A DNA stretch of 32,634 nt. Source: Chytriomyces cf. hyalinus JEL632. Taxonomy: Eukaryota > Chytridiomycota > Chytridiomycetes > Chytridiales > Chytriomycetaceae. The notes beneath the pieces were generated by a model that was not told the origin of the DNA, did no database searches, and saw nothing but the letters and a program-made list of their open reading frames with translations. Made by a program: the position numbers and the translations under genes. Below, one piece after another: positions 20,291 to 31,000 of the stretch. Position 1 is the stretch's first letter. Each line of letters starts with the position of its first letter. Where the stretch lies: the NCBI GenBank assembly GCA_025435555.1, contig JAIWWG010000170.1:1-32634 (forward strand), given 5' to 3'.

Positions 20291-21719
20291 CCAATGCAAA
20301 GTCAGCGACTGCAACTATTTGTTTATGAGAGTCTGGGGGAGAAGGTCTTACCTGGAATTCATAAGAAACTGTTGTCCATTGACAAGCATGCCCAATAGAG
20401 ATTGCAGAGATTGTAGTATTCAAGTCCAAGCGGGTGAAAGGACCTCATAATGCACGTTTCTGGGTCAAGGGAAGATGGTTGCAAGTTTGGCAGCTTTGGA
20501 ATCAAGAATCGACAAATTTTGCCGTTTGGCGTTCGTGATGTACATTTAAAGCAACTTGACATGTGTGTTGCGTGATGGAATTGGAACTCCAACAGGTTCA
20601 TAGCAAACAGGCAGAGATCTGAGGGGGGCTGCAAGAAGGAGACTGATGGCGGAGAACAATATTTGCATATTTTCGTAGCATGTGCGAATATTGTCAGGCG
20701 TCCAGGTGCCAGCCTGATGTGTAGACTTTCATAAGCTCATGGAAAGGAATTGCTTAGAAAATGCTTCGTTGGTAGCAATGTAATCGTAAATGATGGCTGT
20801 GAATCCCCAATGCTCCTGGAAATTCCCTGCGTACAGTCCCAATGCCGTGGTGAGAGTTGCACTTCTCTATCCATGCTTGGCCCTCCAAGGCCAAACAGCA
20901 TCAAAGTTGGAAAGAACAAAGGTATGTTGGCAAGGTTCCTTGCTTTAGATAAACGCAAAGTGCGAAAGACCACCTAATCAGCGCTCCTGTTGTCTCGGGG
21001 TTCGGCCTGTGATTGTTCCACATTTGGATTGCCTGTTGAAGAATGCAGGATGTGGGCGGTAGCTTCCTCAAAGGCAGTATCAGCACATCCAGTATTGTAG
21101 GTGGTGTGATTGAGCATTTGAACAAGGTGCACATTTACCGGGACTGAGCTTGTGTCAGTTCGATCAATATGCACTGTACAACCAGTCAGTTTGTACAATT
21201 GGACCAAATGTAAACATCAGTTTACCTTCACCAAAGTCATAATTTCCAGCTGCTGCTGGCCTAATTAGATCCGCGTGTTCCTTGTGCCATTTGTTGTGCT
21301 TCTCAAAGAATGACAAGAGGTCTCCAGCAAAGTTTTGGACAGAGTACCTGGCCTGCATCTGAGCAAATTCTTCAGTCGCGAAGGAACCAACAAAAGTTAC
21401 TTGAAGGTGATCCCAAGGCATTGCTGGTAAATGGCACAGGACTGGTTGGTCAAACACAGATATGTAGTGGTGAGATTTGATGGTCTTTCGGGATGAATTC
21501 CCAATCACAGATGACAGAGAAATACACAGTTGCATCAAACTGACAACGGATTCAGTTGTGCGGGAAACATTGACGAATTCCTCTGGAAGGTATCCAATCC
21601 AATTTCCGTTTGCAATGGCCTCGGCAGGTTTTTTGGAAGATAGTGATGTAGAATTCTCTCCTGAAATATGCTATAGAACGGATTAGGGACCATTATGAGA
21701 TTGGAGGGATGCTGCAGTG

Positions 21720-21866
21720 ATTCAAATCTGCCATTTTTTAAATCGGTGGATTCTGTAATGGGAGAATAGGATTGACAAAATGGAAAGGATTCCTCCAATT
21801 TGAAAAACGGTGGATTCTGTTAAGGAAACCCGCGTTTTAAAAATCAGCAGATTCTGTTGAGGGAGA
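21720..21866. repeat. Inverted copies of the 36-bp CTTAACAGAATCC repeat
   Basis: The minus strand reads CAACAGAATCTGCTGATTTT, then TTAACAGAATCCACCGTTTTT, and a third, weaker unit TTACAGAATCCACCG. Together with 20169-20290 they bracket about 1.4 kb of Helitron-derived sequence. Confidence 0.65.
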
Positions 21867-22333
21867 ATAGAAGTGGACACTTGCATGAAGATAAGGATTG
21901 AGAAGTAGGTAACAGAATTATTGCTACCTTCCAACATTCCAGACACATGGCTATTTGCATCATGTCTTTCTGCACTGGTGCGAATACTCCCGGAGTTGCT
22001 TCATAAAATGTATCGTCCATGTCTTTTTCCCAGTGAACAGGATACTGCAAGTTATTGACCTTTATGTAGAATGCACTTCGGCTCAACAGCAGTCCACAAA
22101 GATGTTTGTCAAATTCCGACACGGCGTACATTTGTACAAGCTTGGCATCCAACGATTTCATCACTTCATCATCAATTTTCAGGATCCGCTTTAGATTCTG
22201 TTGAAAGTTGCGCAAAAATACAACATTGGTTCACTTGCCAAACACTTCAGAAGGACATGTACTTACAGGAAGGCACACGAATTTCCGATTTATATTTTTA
22301 TTCATTATAAATAGTGAAATAAACGTCTTTTGC

Positions 22334-23299
22334 CTATTCCAGTTTTCCGTTTAAGCTATAAAGTGGTTGGCGGCGTAATTTCACTTGCGTGATTTGTGAA
22401 ACTGCTTTGAATATTTGATGGTGGCTGTTTCTTTCAGATCGAAACATCAAGGTGAGAATCCCGAAGTCTTTAAATCTCCTGTTCACTGTCTCATGATGGG
22501 AACCCATCTGTCTCAGGTTGTGATTGTGCGCAATTGTGGCTGCAGAGGTGGGAGGCATTTTCGTAATCAGCCGCAGATCTCCAATGTAGCCTTGATCAGC
22601 TGCAATCCTCTCACCAGGTCCATTGAGGCACAGGAGAGTCTGGCAAGCCATTGTCAAGTCCAGCCACTTCCCACACAGGACCCCACCACCCACATAGACA
22701 ATTTTGCTGGTTCCCAAAGCCACTGCCACTTGATACCTGTAACCAGCTCTCTTGAACTTGTGGCTAAACAGATCCTTATCCAAAGGCCGTGCTTCCGAGA
22801 CCATCATGTCCACCCCATCAACGTAGCAGGATGGCTGTGTGCAGCTCCAGTGCTCAAACTGATCCTCAAAATGGATCTGAATTTAAATAAAGCAAATTTT
22901 AAAGTTTCGTAACAAAATTTTTGTGCAACAGAAAAATTTTACCTCATCCATGAAACCAAAACAGCTGATGCTGTAAAACACCTTGTCCCTCCAGTTGCTT
23001 TCAGATGTGTTGAACTTGGCAGCAGCGACTGCCTCAGTGGGATACACCTTGAGGTAATGAAGAGCCCAAAGGTAGTGGATCTTGAGCAACTGGTAGTTCT
23101 TGAAAAATTTTTCGACAATCAGCCAGACATCAACAGCAGAGAGGATAGTCAGGCCAAAGTGGGCAACAAAGTGGCGGTCCCAAAGGTCTCGGTGGCGGTG
23201 GTAGGACAGAGCAGACTTGCCAATGTGGGGAGAAGCAAGTTTGATGAAAGAGCCAAGGAGCTCATTCCAAATGTGTGAAGGTGTGTACTGAAGAGACAT
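22334..23299 (-). CDS. DDE transposase, PIF/Harbinger-like (copy 1)
   Basis: The exons are 23299-22943 and 22876-22334, joined in phase 0 across a 66-base intron, giving 299 aa with no stop. The ATG at 23299 is chosen over an upstream TTG. The N-terminal exon is helical (HFGLTILSAVDVW, WALHYLKVYPTE, TSESNWRDK) and probably binds DNA. Exon 2 is the DDE nuclease with D139 (CYVDGVDM), D213 (AADQGYIGD) and E248 (HHETVNRRFKDF), so all three catalytic acids are present. Family members cut the element ends for excision and integration. A TATATAAA box on the minus strand (about 23334-23327) lies about 30 bases before the start. It is about half identical to the copy-2 transposase. Confidence 0.75.
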
Positions 23300-23933
23300 G
23301 ATCAAGAAAGTCGAAAAAAGGCTGTCTTTATATACTGGTAAAGATCAATGCTGTAACAACCATCAACGTGATTTGCGCGTGACTTTGTGAGGGAGAATGC
23401 ACTGAAACATGGGCTTGTTCAAAAAAATTGTGCAAAATTATGTAAGAATTTTGGTCATGCCAAAAAACTGTAACGCAGATCAATCGGTGAAATCAGTTCA
23501 TCTGAATTCATTCATGTTTTACCACTCTCTACATCCATAAACTGTTTCTCAGGGAATTGGATGAACGTGTGAATGAATTGGTGAACAGCTATGAACCCAA
23601 CTGCACAGAATCACATATTGTAACGGTTCACAAGTTTGAACCATGAAAAAAAATTGGTGCACCAGTTCAGTTGAAAAAACACTGGTGCAGTTCCAGTGTT
23701 GTCTGAATAAATTCACTAAAATCACTAAAATCGGGTTCACAAGTATTCACTGTTTGATTTCCCAAAGTTGATGTGTTCATTCAGTGGCACCAACTGCATC
23801 TGAACAAGTCCGCTAATCTTTAAAAAAATTTTATTAAAAAAAGCCGAACACATAATTTTTTATTCCCATGCACTATAAAACCACTGCCTTTCAGTACCAA
23901 CTATTCCATTCATTCCAACAAACAATCCTGATA
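23300..23933. promoter_or_regulatory. Shared divergent promoter region, transposon copy 1
   Basis: This AT-rich stretch lies between the two divergent genes. TATATAAA (about 23327-23334, minus strand) serves the transposase, and TATAAAA (23874-23880, plus strand) lies about 54 bases before the accessory ATG at 23934. No gene lies inside. Confidence 0.5.
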
Positions 23934-24981
23934 ATGAGACGCAGTAGAGCTGAGCTACTTGGCAACCCTGACTGGAGACCCGAGCATGACATTGCCCTGT
24001 TCAAGTACCTCAAGGCCCAAGATGACGGCACCAAAACTGGCTCCCATATCAAGCAAGCCATTCCTGCCCTCGCTGCTTTTCAAGCGCCAGTCCTTAACTC
24101 AAAAATCAGGACCATTCGCAAGAAGATCCATGATTATGGTGATTGTAAGTAGAAATTTTTATTCAAAAATCTTAAAATTTTTCGATCCAAATGTTCTAAA
24201 ATGCGGTTACATTCAAGCAGTGTATGATCCACAGGCAGACAGCAAGCCCATGGATCTTTCTAGTCACCATTCACTGCTCTCTAGCAGTGGTGAGGATGGG
24301 CCTGGTGATTTAACTGGATCTCCAATCACCCCCTGGTTGACCCCACAAGGCCTACACTCCACTCCTGGTGCTCCACCGAGCCTCCAAACTAGTCCCCCAG
24401 GCATGCAAGACATTTGTCGACTGTCTGGATTGGTACCTGGATCAATCAAAAGGGTCAAAGTTGAAAGTCCATCAAAGTCTGGTGTAGTGGACTCCATGGT
24501 CTATACCAAGCCAGTCATCAAGGCCTCCCCAGTTCTGTCCACACTCCAACTCCATGAGCTGATGCGATTCAAAGATGACAAAACTGGTCTGCATCATGTG
24601 CAGATCATCTTCAAGATTCTCACTGACCATTAAATGGATTTTGATGTGTCATCAGACGGGAAGCAATTGGTGTACACTCTCACTCCAAAAACAGTTGCTG
24701 CCATTGACTTTATTGATCCCAGACACTCTGACATAAGCCACCCTCCCACCACTGCCATTGTGCAGTATTTTCACAATGATCCTGGCACAGAAGAATTCAC
24801 TTACACCATCACACTTCCTGAAGCTGTGGACTCAAACTGCATCAGTAAGAGATCTGTTTACAGAGCCATTCACACTACTGACCTTGCTGGGCACCCTGTT
24901 ACCATAATGCAAGCTGTTGCCAAAGTTCTGGTGTACATGGTTTCTGGTCAGCGCAGTGGCAATTGTGAGAGCGACTGGTGA
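23934..24981 (+). pseudogene. Accessory Myb/trihelix-like protein gene of transposon copy 1, with in-frame stop
   Basis: Exon 1 (23934-24144) and exon 2 (from 24221) join in phase 1 across GTAAGT...AAGCAG. Exon 1 encodes a small helical DNA-binding-like domain (NPDWRPEHDIALFKYLKAQ, LNSKIRTIRKKI), the place where Harbinger-type elements keep a Myb-like partner of the transposase. A Pro/Ser-rich linker follows, then a conserved C-terminal domain (LQLHELMRFKDDKTGLHHVQ to VLVYMVSGQ) ending in DW. TAA at 24631-24633 splits that domain, and the frame stays open and homologous to copy 2 beyond it up to TGA at 24979-24981. This is one point lesion in an otherwise intact gene, or a sequencing error. 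Confidence 0.65.
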
Positions 24982-25081
24982 AAAAGGGTTCAATAATTTT
25001 TTTTTTTTTTTGTGAATGTGAATGAGTCATGAAATATATGCAGTGCCTGTCTTTATTTATCCCATTCGTGTGCCTTCCTGT

Positions 25082-25262
25082 TTGTATTTTCTGAATTCAA
25101 AAAGTGAATTCGCTGAATTCATGAATTCACTAAATTCACTGTGGCCAAAAATTTAAAATTAAAAAAAATCAAAAAGCAAGCCACAAACACGTTGTCGACT
25201 TGTTTGCTCCTTCTTCCTGTTGTTTTTATTGTGCACCGTCCATATGAAGAAAACAAAGGCTA
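25082..25262. other. Spacer between the two tandem transposons
   Basis: The 181 bases contain short repeats of GAATTCA and TGAATTC and are AT-rich. No gene is seen. Confidence 0.6.
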
Positions 25263-25323
25263 GAGTGCACACCAATAAACCAAATAAACGTTTTTTATTT
25301 CAAACAAATGAAATGAGAAGTTG

Positions 25324-26258
25324 TTAATGTAATAAAGCATTGAGGGGATAAAGAGGCTCTCGCCTCAGTTTTACTTGTGTGATTTGAACTACAGCCTTGA
25401 AAATTCGATAGTGATCATCTCTGCTCAATCGATAGAGTCCATGCAATATGTGAAAGTCCTTCAGGTGTGCATTGACTGTTTCGTGTCTTGCACCCATCTG
25501 TTTTAGGTTGTGGTTATGATCCCTGATGTCAGCGTCACGACCTTTTAACTTGGTCATGATCTGATCATCACCACGGTAACCTTGATCAGCTGCCACCTTT
25601 TCTTTGGCTCCAATCTCACGAAGAATACCATGACGAACCATTTTGAGGTCTGGCCACAAGCCACAAGGAACTCCTCCATCAACCCAGACTATCTTGGAGC
25701 ACCCAAGAGCTGTTGCAACCTGATAACGGTATCCAGCATGGTTGAACTTGTGACTGAAGAGGTCAGCATCGTGTACACAGGTCTCGGTGACAAGGACATC
25801 AGTACCATCAACGTAACAGGATGGTTGGAGGTGGTTCCAGTTCTCAAAACGATCGTCGAAATGAATCTGTGAAAAATTAAATTTTAATCTCCAAAATTTC
25901 CAAAATTTTTTCAAATCACCTCATCCATTTCTTGAAAGCAATCCATTGCCAACTTCACTTTCACACGCCAATTTGTTTCAGATGTGCTGAACTTCGATGC
26001 AGCAGTCGACTTGGTTGGATGGACTTTGAGGAAGTAAAGGGCCCACAGAAAGCACACCTTTTTTAAACGAACAGCCCCAAACGATTCGTGAACAATTTCC
26101 CACACGTCAACTGCTGAGTCCACACTCAGTCCAAAATGGGCAACAAAGCGCCGTTTCCAAATGACTGGATGTCTGTTGAAAGAGTCGGCTGACTTGCCAA
26201 TGATTGGCGCTGCTCTGACAATGATCGAGGCAAGTTCATCATCCCAACTGAACACCAT
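25324..26258 (-). CDS. DDE transposase, PIF/Harbinger-like (copy 2)
   Basis: The exons are 26258-25920 and 25866-25324, joined in phase 0 across a 53-base intron (GTGATT...TTCACAG), giving 293 aa. The ATG at 26258 follows a TTG in the same frame. The catalytic residues are D133 (CYVDGTDV), D207 (AADQGYRGD) and E242 (RHETVNAHLKDF), with the same 74 and 35 residue spacing as copy 1. The N-terminal exon again carries HFGLSVDSAVDVW and WALYFLKVHPTK. The intron position is identical in both copies. The open frame and complete acid triad suggest it could be active. Confidence 0.76.
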
Positions 26259-26960
26259 TTCATTCAATTCTATTGAACATGAGCAAGCAGACTGTATTTC
26301 AAATGCAACAAGCCCTTAATTGCAAATGACAAATAAATGATCCATGCCACTTTGTCAGATTTAAGAATTTGCATTAAAAAAAAGGGGGGGACTTTATTTA
26401 CACAAGCCCAAATCAAACGAAGAAATGTTTTGTTCCGGATTCAAACCGTTTCTTCCGGAATCAAACAAAAATTTTCAAAATCAATGAAATTCAAAGAAAT
26501 CAAATGAAATTCAACAAAATCAAACGGGGAATCAAACAGACACACAGGATTTATGCTAACCTGATTCATTTGCTCTCAGTAAGGCACAGAGGCAAACCAT
26601 TGCAGTGATACGTATGCAGGGTGCGTGTCAACAACAGCATATTTAATTCAATAAAAACTGATTTTTTTCCAAGCGATGAACTTCAAAAAAGAGCGCATAT
26701 GGTCAAATGGTGTCATGCCACAAAGCGCTGCGCGCTCACAGTGCTGCAAAGAAAACCACAGCCGATTCACTTAAATCGCATATTTTTTTATTTGTTTGTT
26801 TGTGGTTTTTGTTTTTCTCTGCCCAACAACCCTTCCCAACCATCTCTCCATCTGATTAAATGAATTTTTTGAAATTGCTTGAATACTTATGCAAGGTGGC
26901 AAGCAACTTATATAACATAACAGATGCTCACCTCCCCAAGGAATAAAAACAGACAACACA
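26259..26960. promoter_or_regulatory. Shared divergent promoter region, transposon copy 2
   Basis: This lies between the divergent transposase and accessory genes. It is AT-rich with repeated AAATCAA-type words (26440-26530). A TTATATAACA site near 26909 precedes the accessory ATG at 26961 by about 50 bases. No other gene is supported. Confidence 0.4.
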
Positions 26961-28003
26961 ATGGCACCAAAGCAGATCAATGAAGTGGAAGCCAAGTCGT
27001 GGGGGAAGGACCATGACATAGCAGTTTACAACTGGATGCTTGAAAACGACGTTGAGGATGATGCAGGCAACCTGCCAACTGGCAAGCACCTGCTTACTGA
27101 TACCCCAGCACTGAAATCATGGAGCTCGAGCACCCTGAACTCAAAGATGAAAACAATCAGAAGACGTATGAAGGAAAAAAAAGGTGAGGTTCTTGGCATT
27201 TGTGCTGTTTATTTTGTTCAAAACATTTTTCTAAAATTTTTCAATTTGGTGGGAAATTTTGCAATTTGCAGATTGGCACCCATTAAACGACAAGCTCCCA
27301 ATGCGGTTGGGATTGGAGTCAACAGTGAAGAAATTGAACGCAGAGGAAGAGAGCGACAATCCTCTCTATGATCCTGAATACATGCCAATAAGTTCAATAC
27401 ACCAGTCGGGTGGTAGCAGCACTCCAAAGCCCTTCAAACCCAGCACGAGCCAACCTCAGAGTGCCTGCCAAACGTGCCAAGCTCGTGAGCCCATCCAAGC
27501 CAACCCTTTCACCTGCCAGCAACTACACCAAGGATGGCGTACGTGCTTCCCAGGTTGAAAGTACCCTTCGGTTACACGAAATCATGAGGTACGATGATCG
27601 ACAAACTGGCCAGCACTACATCCAACTCTACATCAGGCTGCTCACTGACATGAACTGCTCTTGCAAGATAATCTCAGATGGTCGCCAGCTCCTGTACACG
27701 ATCAGGCCCAAGTATGTTGATGCAGGTGCTTATGTTGATCCACAGCACCCAGAGATCACTTACCAGCCAACTGCTGCCTTTGTCAACTACTTCCACACTG
27801 ACACTGGGGCAGAGGAGTTTCGATACCTGATCAACTTACCCGATGCTGTTGACTTCAACCCTACCATGTCTCGATTTGTCTACCGCTTAATCAAAGTGGA
27901 TGATGTTAATGGGAATGTGGTGGAGATAGAGCAGAAGGTGGGCAGGGTGTTAGTTTATGCTATTTCTGGGCAGCAGGACGGGTGTATGATTGGGGATTGG
28001 TGA
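26961..28003 (+). pseudogene. Accessory Myb/trihelix-like protein gene of transposon copy 2, frameshifted
   Basis: Exon 1 (26961-27183) joins exon 2 (from 27272) in phase 1 across GTGAGG...TTGCAG. The intron phase and place match copy 1. Exon 1 encodes the helical domain (SWGKDHDIAVYNWMLEN, TLNSKMKTIRRRMK). The exon-2 frame holds until about 27440 and then must shift by one base to enter the conserved C-terminal domain (LRLHEIMRYDDRQTGQHYIQ to VLVYAISGQ, ending GDW, stop at 28001-28003). That domain is continuous here, unlike copy 1. The damage therefore differs between the copies. An unseen intron at the shift is possible but lacks clear splice sites. Confidence 0.62.
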
Positions 28004-28099
28004 TCGTGTCGCCTCTTTTTTTTTTTTTTCAATATATTTACGTAAATAAAACTTTATTTGGTGTGCACTCCTGGGCGAAGTTATTGAATCTGTCCAAAA

Positions 28100-31000
28100 A
28101 TGCCAATCCAACTTCCATGGACCATCCTGAAGTTTCGGTCAAAGTCAACCGGCGGAAACCGTACTGGAAATGGACTGCATATGTTCAGGCGGAGGAATGA
28201 AGAGTCTGTCGCTGACGACGCTGTCCAGACTAGTCCAGCAATGGTGCGCCAAGTGCGCAGGCACAGACGGAATTCGCAACCAACCTCATCACGAGAAGCC
28301 CTCGAAACAACCGGAGATGCTTCTTCAAAGGTGGTGAGGGCTGCGCTGGAAGGCGAGTGGATCTGTCAGCAACGAAAGAATAGTCACGACTCATTCATCA
28401 GGTTTGGGGAACATGTGTTTGCAGTCACTTAACCAGAGCATTTCTTCTCATCGTCGATCGTTTCGAAATGCAGCTATCGCGTGGCAGTACATGCGCACAT
28501 TGTTTCCGCAGTCCATTCCGCCATCTGTGAGGCTGACTCTTCGCATCACATGTTTTGGGACAAGCTCTGTCTTGTTTCAGCAGACGAGGTACGAGCGAAG
28601 TCATGTTTAGATATAAATATTACATGCAGTATCGAACAGCTTACCGCATTTGCAGTGGGAGGAAGACGGTTTCGTTCGCGCTCTTTCCGTGGCTTCGGTC
28701 GCTTTCCTCATTGTGACGCCATCGATTCTGTCGGACCCAAACAGCACACATCTACTCTCAAATTCGAACGATAATGTGTTATTGGAGGTGAGCATTTTTT
28801 TGTGTTGCCCCATTCAAATAAAACACTGACTAAGAATGCCGAAAATCAGTGGGAACTCGCGATCGACCATCACCTCAACAACCAATGCACGGTTGTACCC
28901 ATTTTCGTATCTTCATCTCCAGACACTTTGTTTTCGAAAGAGAGTTTGGCAATCAAGGACATGAACTCGTATCATACCCACTCGTACTATGAAAAATCGG
29001 GGTTGAAACCAAAGCGAACAATCTCTGAAACATTGGACGTAGTTTTGAGCCTGCGCGGAATTTGTATCAATCTGCAAGAACATGGCGAATTTTCAGATGA
29101 CGCCAAAACTGCAACGATTCTTAATCCAACGGGTGTTTCCGCAATGCTTCAACTGTATAGGATATCATCGAATAGAAATGACGCGCAAGCTCGAATACCC
29201 GATGTGAGCGCTCATGATTCTTTGAAAATGCTGTTGGGAGTCGAGAGTCCATTCGAACTGTGGTATTCTGACGTTTCAGCAGCTAAGGATGAGAATCGTA
29301 TTCCAAAGTTGAACGCGGAAAATTCATTGCTTGGTGTGGTCAAGAGAGATCTGCGCATTTGGATAGACAGTCCCAACACGGATGTGATCGTCATTCCAAC
29401 TGACCGCTTTATCGAAGTTTGCGAAGGCAGCAGTTCGAAAATTGATTCACGCGCAACAATGGTATGACAAAACCACTTCAATCCAGGCAATCACACAATA
29501 ACGTGTACGTTTTTTAAAGCCTCCTGCAGCTCATTTAATGGATGTTCTCACACATTTACAAGTTCACAACAAGTTTCTTGGCCTCCTTTCTCTGTCATCA
29601 AAGCCGCACACCATCAAATCCTCGGTGCTTCAGTTCATCTACTCCCTATGCCATTACAACTCTGCATATTCGAAATTCATCTTGGACTCTGCTAGCGAAA
29701 TACCGTCTTTCAACGTTACATCTTTGATGGCAAAACTTATATACGAAGCACTTGAGAGAAAACTTATTGCGAATGAACCGTCAATCATCTTGGTTGAATT
29801 ACTTTCAGACCATGAAACCTCCAACCATCATGCGCTGAAAAAGAATGAACTTCAGGTGCTGAGTTGGGTCATTAAACTGTTTGAAGGTCGTGCCAAGATT
29901 GTCATTTCAGGGGTCAACTCGCTTGTGCCTTGGAACTTCCTTGGCGAACATTTTGCTGATCGTCTTGCAGAATATCAATGGGAAGATGCGCTGGAGGAGA
30001 GTGCGAAGATTGCTGCCCGATCTGTTGGTGGGACATTGGACTTATCCGCGGTTCCTGGATCCGTAACCAAACCGCTTGGTGATGCTGATAAAGAACAGGG
30101 AAGCAGCCTATCCGCCGACTTTGAAAACTATGACCCGTCGCTGCCTGCAAAATTTGCAAAGCAAGACACATTCCTGATAATCTGTGGACCTTCAGAAGAC
30201 GATCAAGTAATTGCGCATCGACTGCGACTAGAACTCAATCAAGGGTCTTCATTGGCGATTTTGGTAAACGAAAATGTGGCCTGGACGAAATTCGAAGCGT
30301 TCTTGAATGCGACAAATCTTGTGATTGCGGTGGTTTCAGATCAACTGGTTCACAAGTTGTATTCCATGGAAATGCCCGATAAATTTGTGAAAATGGTATG
30401 TTCGAAACTTGTTTCTGCCTTCGATCGCAATTATGTCTTACCGGCGGTCCCCTTCAGATTCGGCTTGCACTTGATTTCGCGGAGCAAAAAGAATATGCTT
30501 TTATCCAAGCTGCATCATCAGACAGAGAGCGCCGCCGCAAAGACATTGTGAAAATTCTTCCTTTGCTTGTTGGATCTCCAACACGCCCATTCAGCTCGTT
30601 TGGAGGGATGATTCGTGTCAAGTCAGTTCGAGAGCCAATTTCACAGCTTTTCAAAATCCAAGGAGAGCATATTCATAAAGAAAACATTCCTGCGTAAGTT
30701 GGTTCAAAACTAAAAACCATACGTTCTCTCAACTCTAAGTGTTCTTTTGCGAATCGCATAGTACGGCCATTCGAATCACACAGATAAGGCAATTCCATCT
30801 GCAGTTGACTGCAGCAGATATGTTTGACACCCTGCAATCGGGACTTTCGGCAACTGAACTTCAAGACTTGCGAAACTGGCTGCTTCCAGTTGATGAACTT
30901 GAAAAGGCGCAACGTTCGTCTCTCATGCGTCAGTATGAGCCAGGAACTCGCGGTTGGCTGAATAAACGCGTCATTGACTGGGTCCAAACCAGTGAAAAGC

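Larger units (their letters stand above)
17330..22215 (-). pseudogene. Decayed Helitron Rep/PIF1 helicase gene
   Basis: Minus-strand segments follow the order of Helitron proteins. An N-terminal segment runs from 22215. The Helitron-like N motif PLFFPTLMLFGLGGPSMDRE lies near 20930-20870, with FQEHWGFTAIIYDYI in a shifted frame near 20820. A Cys/His segment (HHATHMSSCFKC, then CRFLIPK) lies near 20590-20500, and MTAYTIKYTFK lies at about 20075. IDCVELYHPIK and LLILFKPHHS follow near 19620 and 19460, then a clear intron (about 19405-19344). The helicase at 18819-18151 has Walker A GGEAGTGKS, VDEVS and CGDWLQLPPVGG, followed by MRWG and FFAPIVTAMN. In-frame stops (for example after MRWG and at 17776-17774), frame changes and an apparent gap where the HUH nuclease should lie show that it is dead. 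Helitron ends were not found. Confidence 0.72.
22265..25081. mobile_element. Two-gene DDE DNA transposon, copy 1
   Basis: The ends carry an 18-bp perfect terminal inverted repeat, ACAGGAAGGCACACGAAT at 22265-22282 and its complement at 25064-25081. Inside, a transposase gene (minus) and an accessory DNA-binding gene (plus) diverge from an AT-rich region at 23300-23933. That two-gene organisation matches PIF/Harbinger-type elements. If the repeat is counted from CAGG, the flanks are TTA on the left and TTT on the right, close to the TWA target typical of that superfamily but not an exact duplication. It is inserted next to the decayed Helitron gene. Confidence 0.72.
25263..28070. mobile_element. 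Two-gene DDE DNA transposon, copy 2 (related but diverged)
   Basis: A 13-bp terminal inverted repeat GAGTGCACACCAA lies at 25263-25275, with its complement at 28058-28070. Its core GCACACCAA resembles GCACACGAA of copy 1. The gene order and orientation are the same as in copy 1, and the same two proteins are encoded. Flanking trinucleotides are CTA and CTG, so a target duplication is not clear. The right end lies 29 bases before the NLR start codon. Confidence 0.65.

Noticed and set aside
28835-28849. Earlier acceptor at 28834 for NLR exon 4
   Set aside because: It is in frame but inserts five extra residues. The acceptor at 28849 gives DNVLLEWELAI, the usual TIR spacing, so it is preferred. 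The 28834 site remains a possible alternative.
30398-30457. Open frame extending across the 30396-30457 intron as coding sequence
   Set aside because: GTATGT and CCTTCAG flank it, and removing it joins the two halves of the second TIR-like domain in frame.
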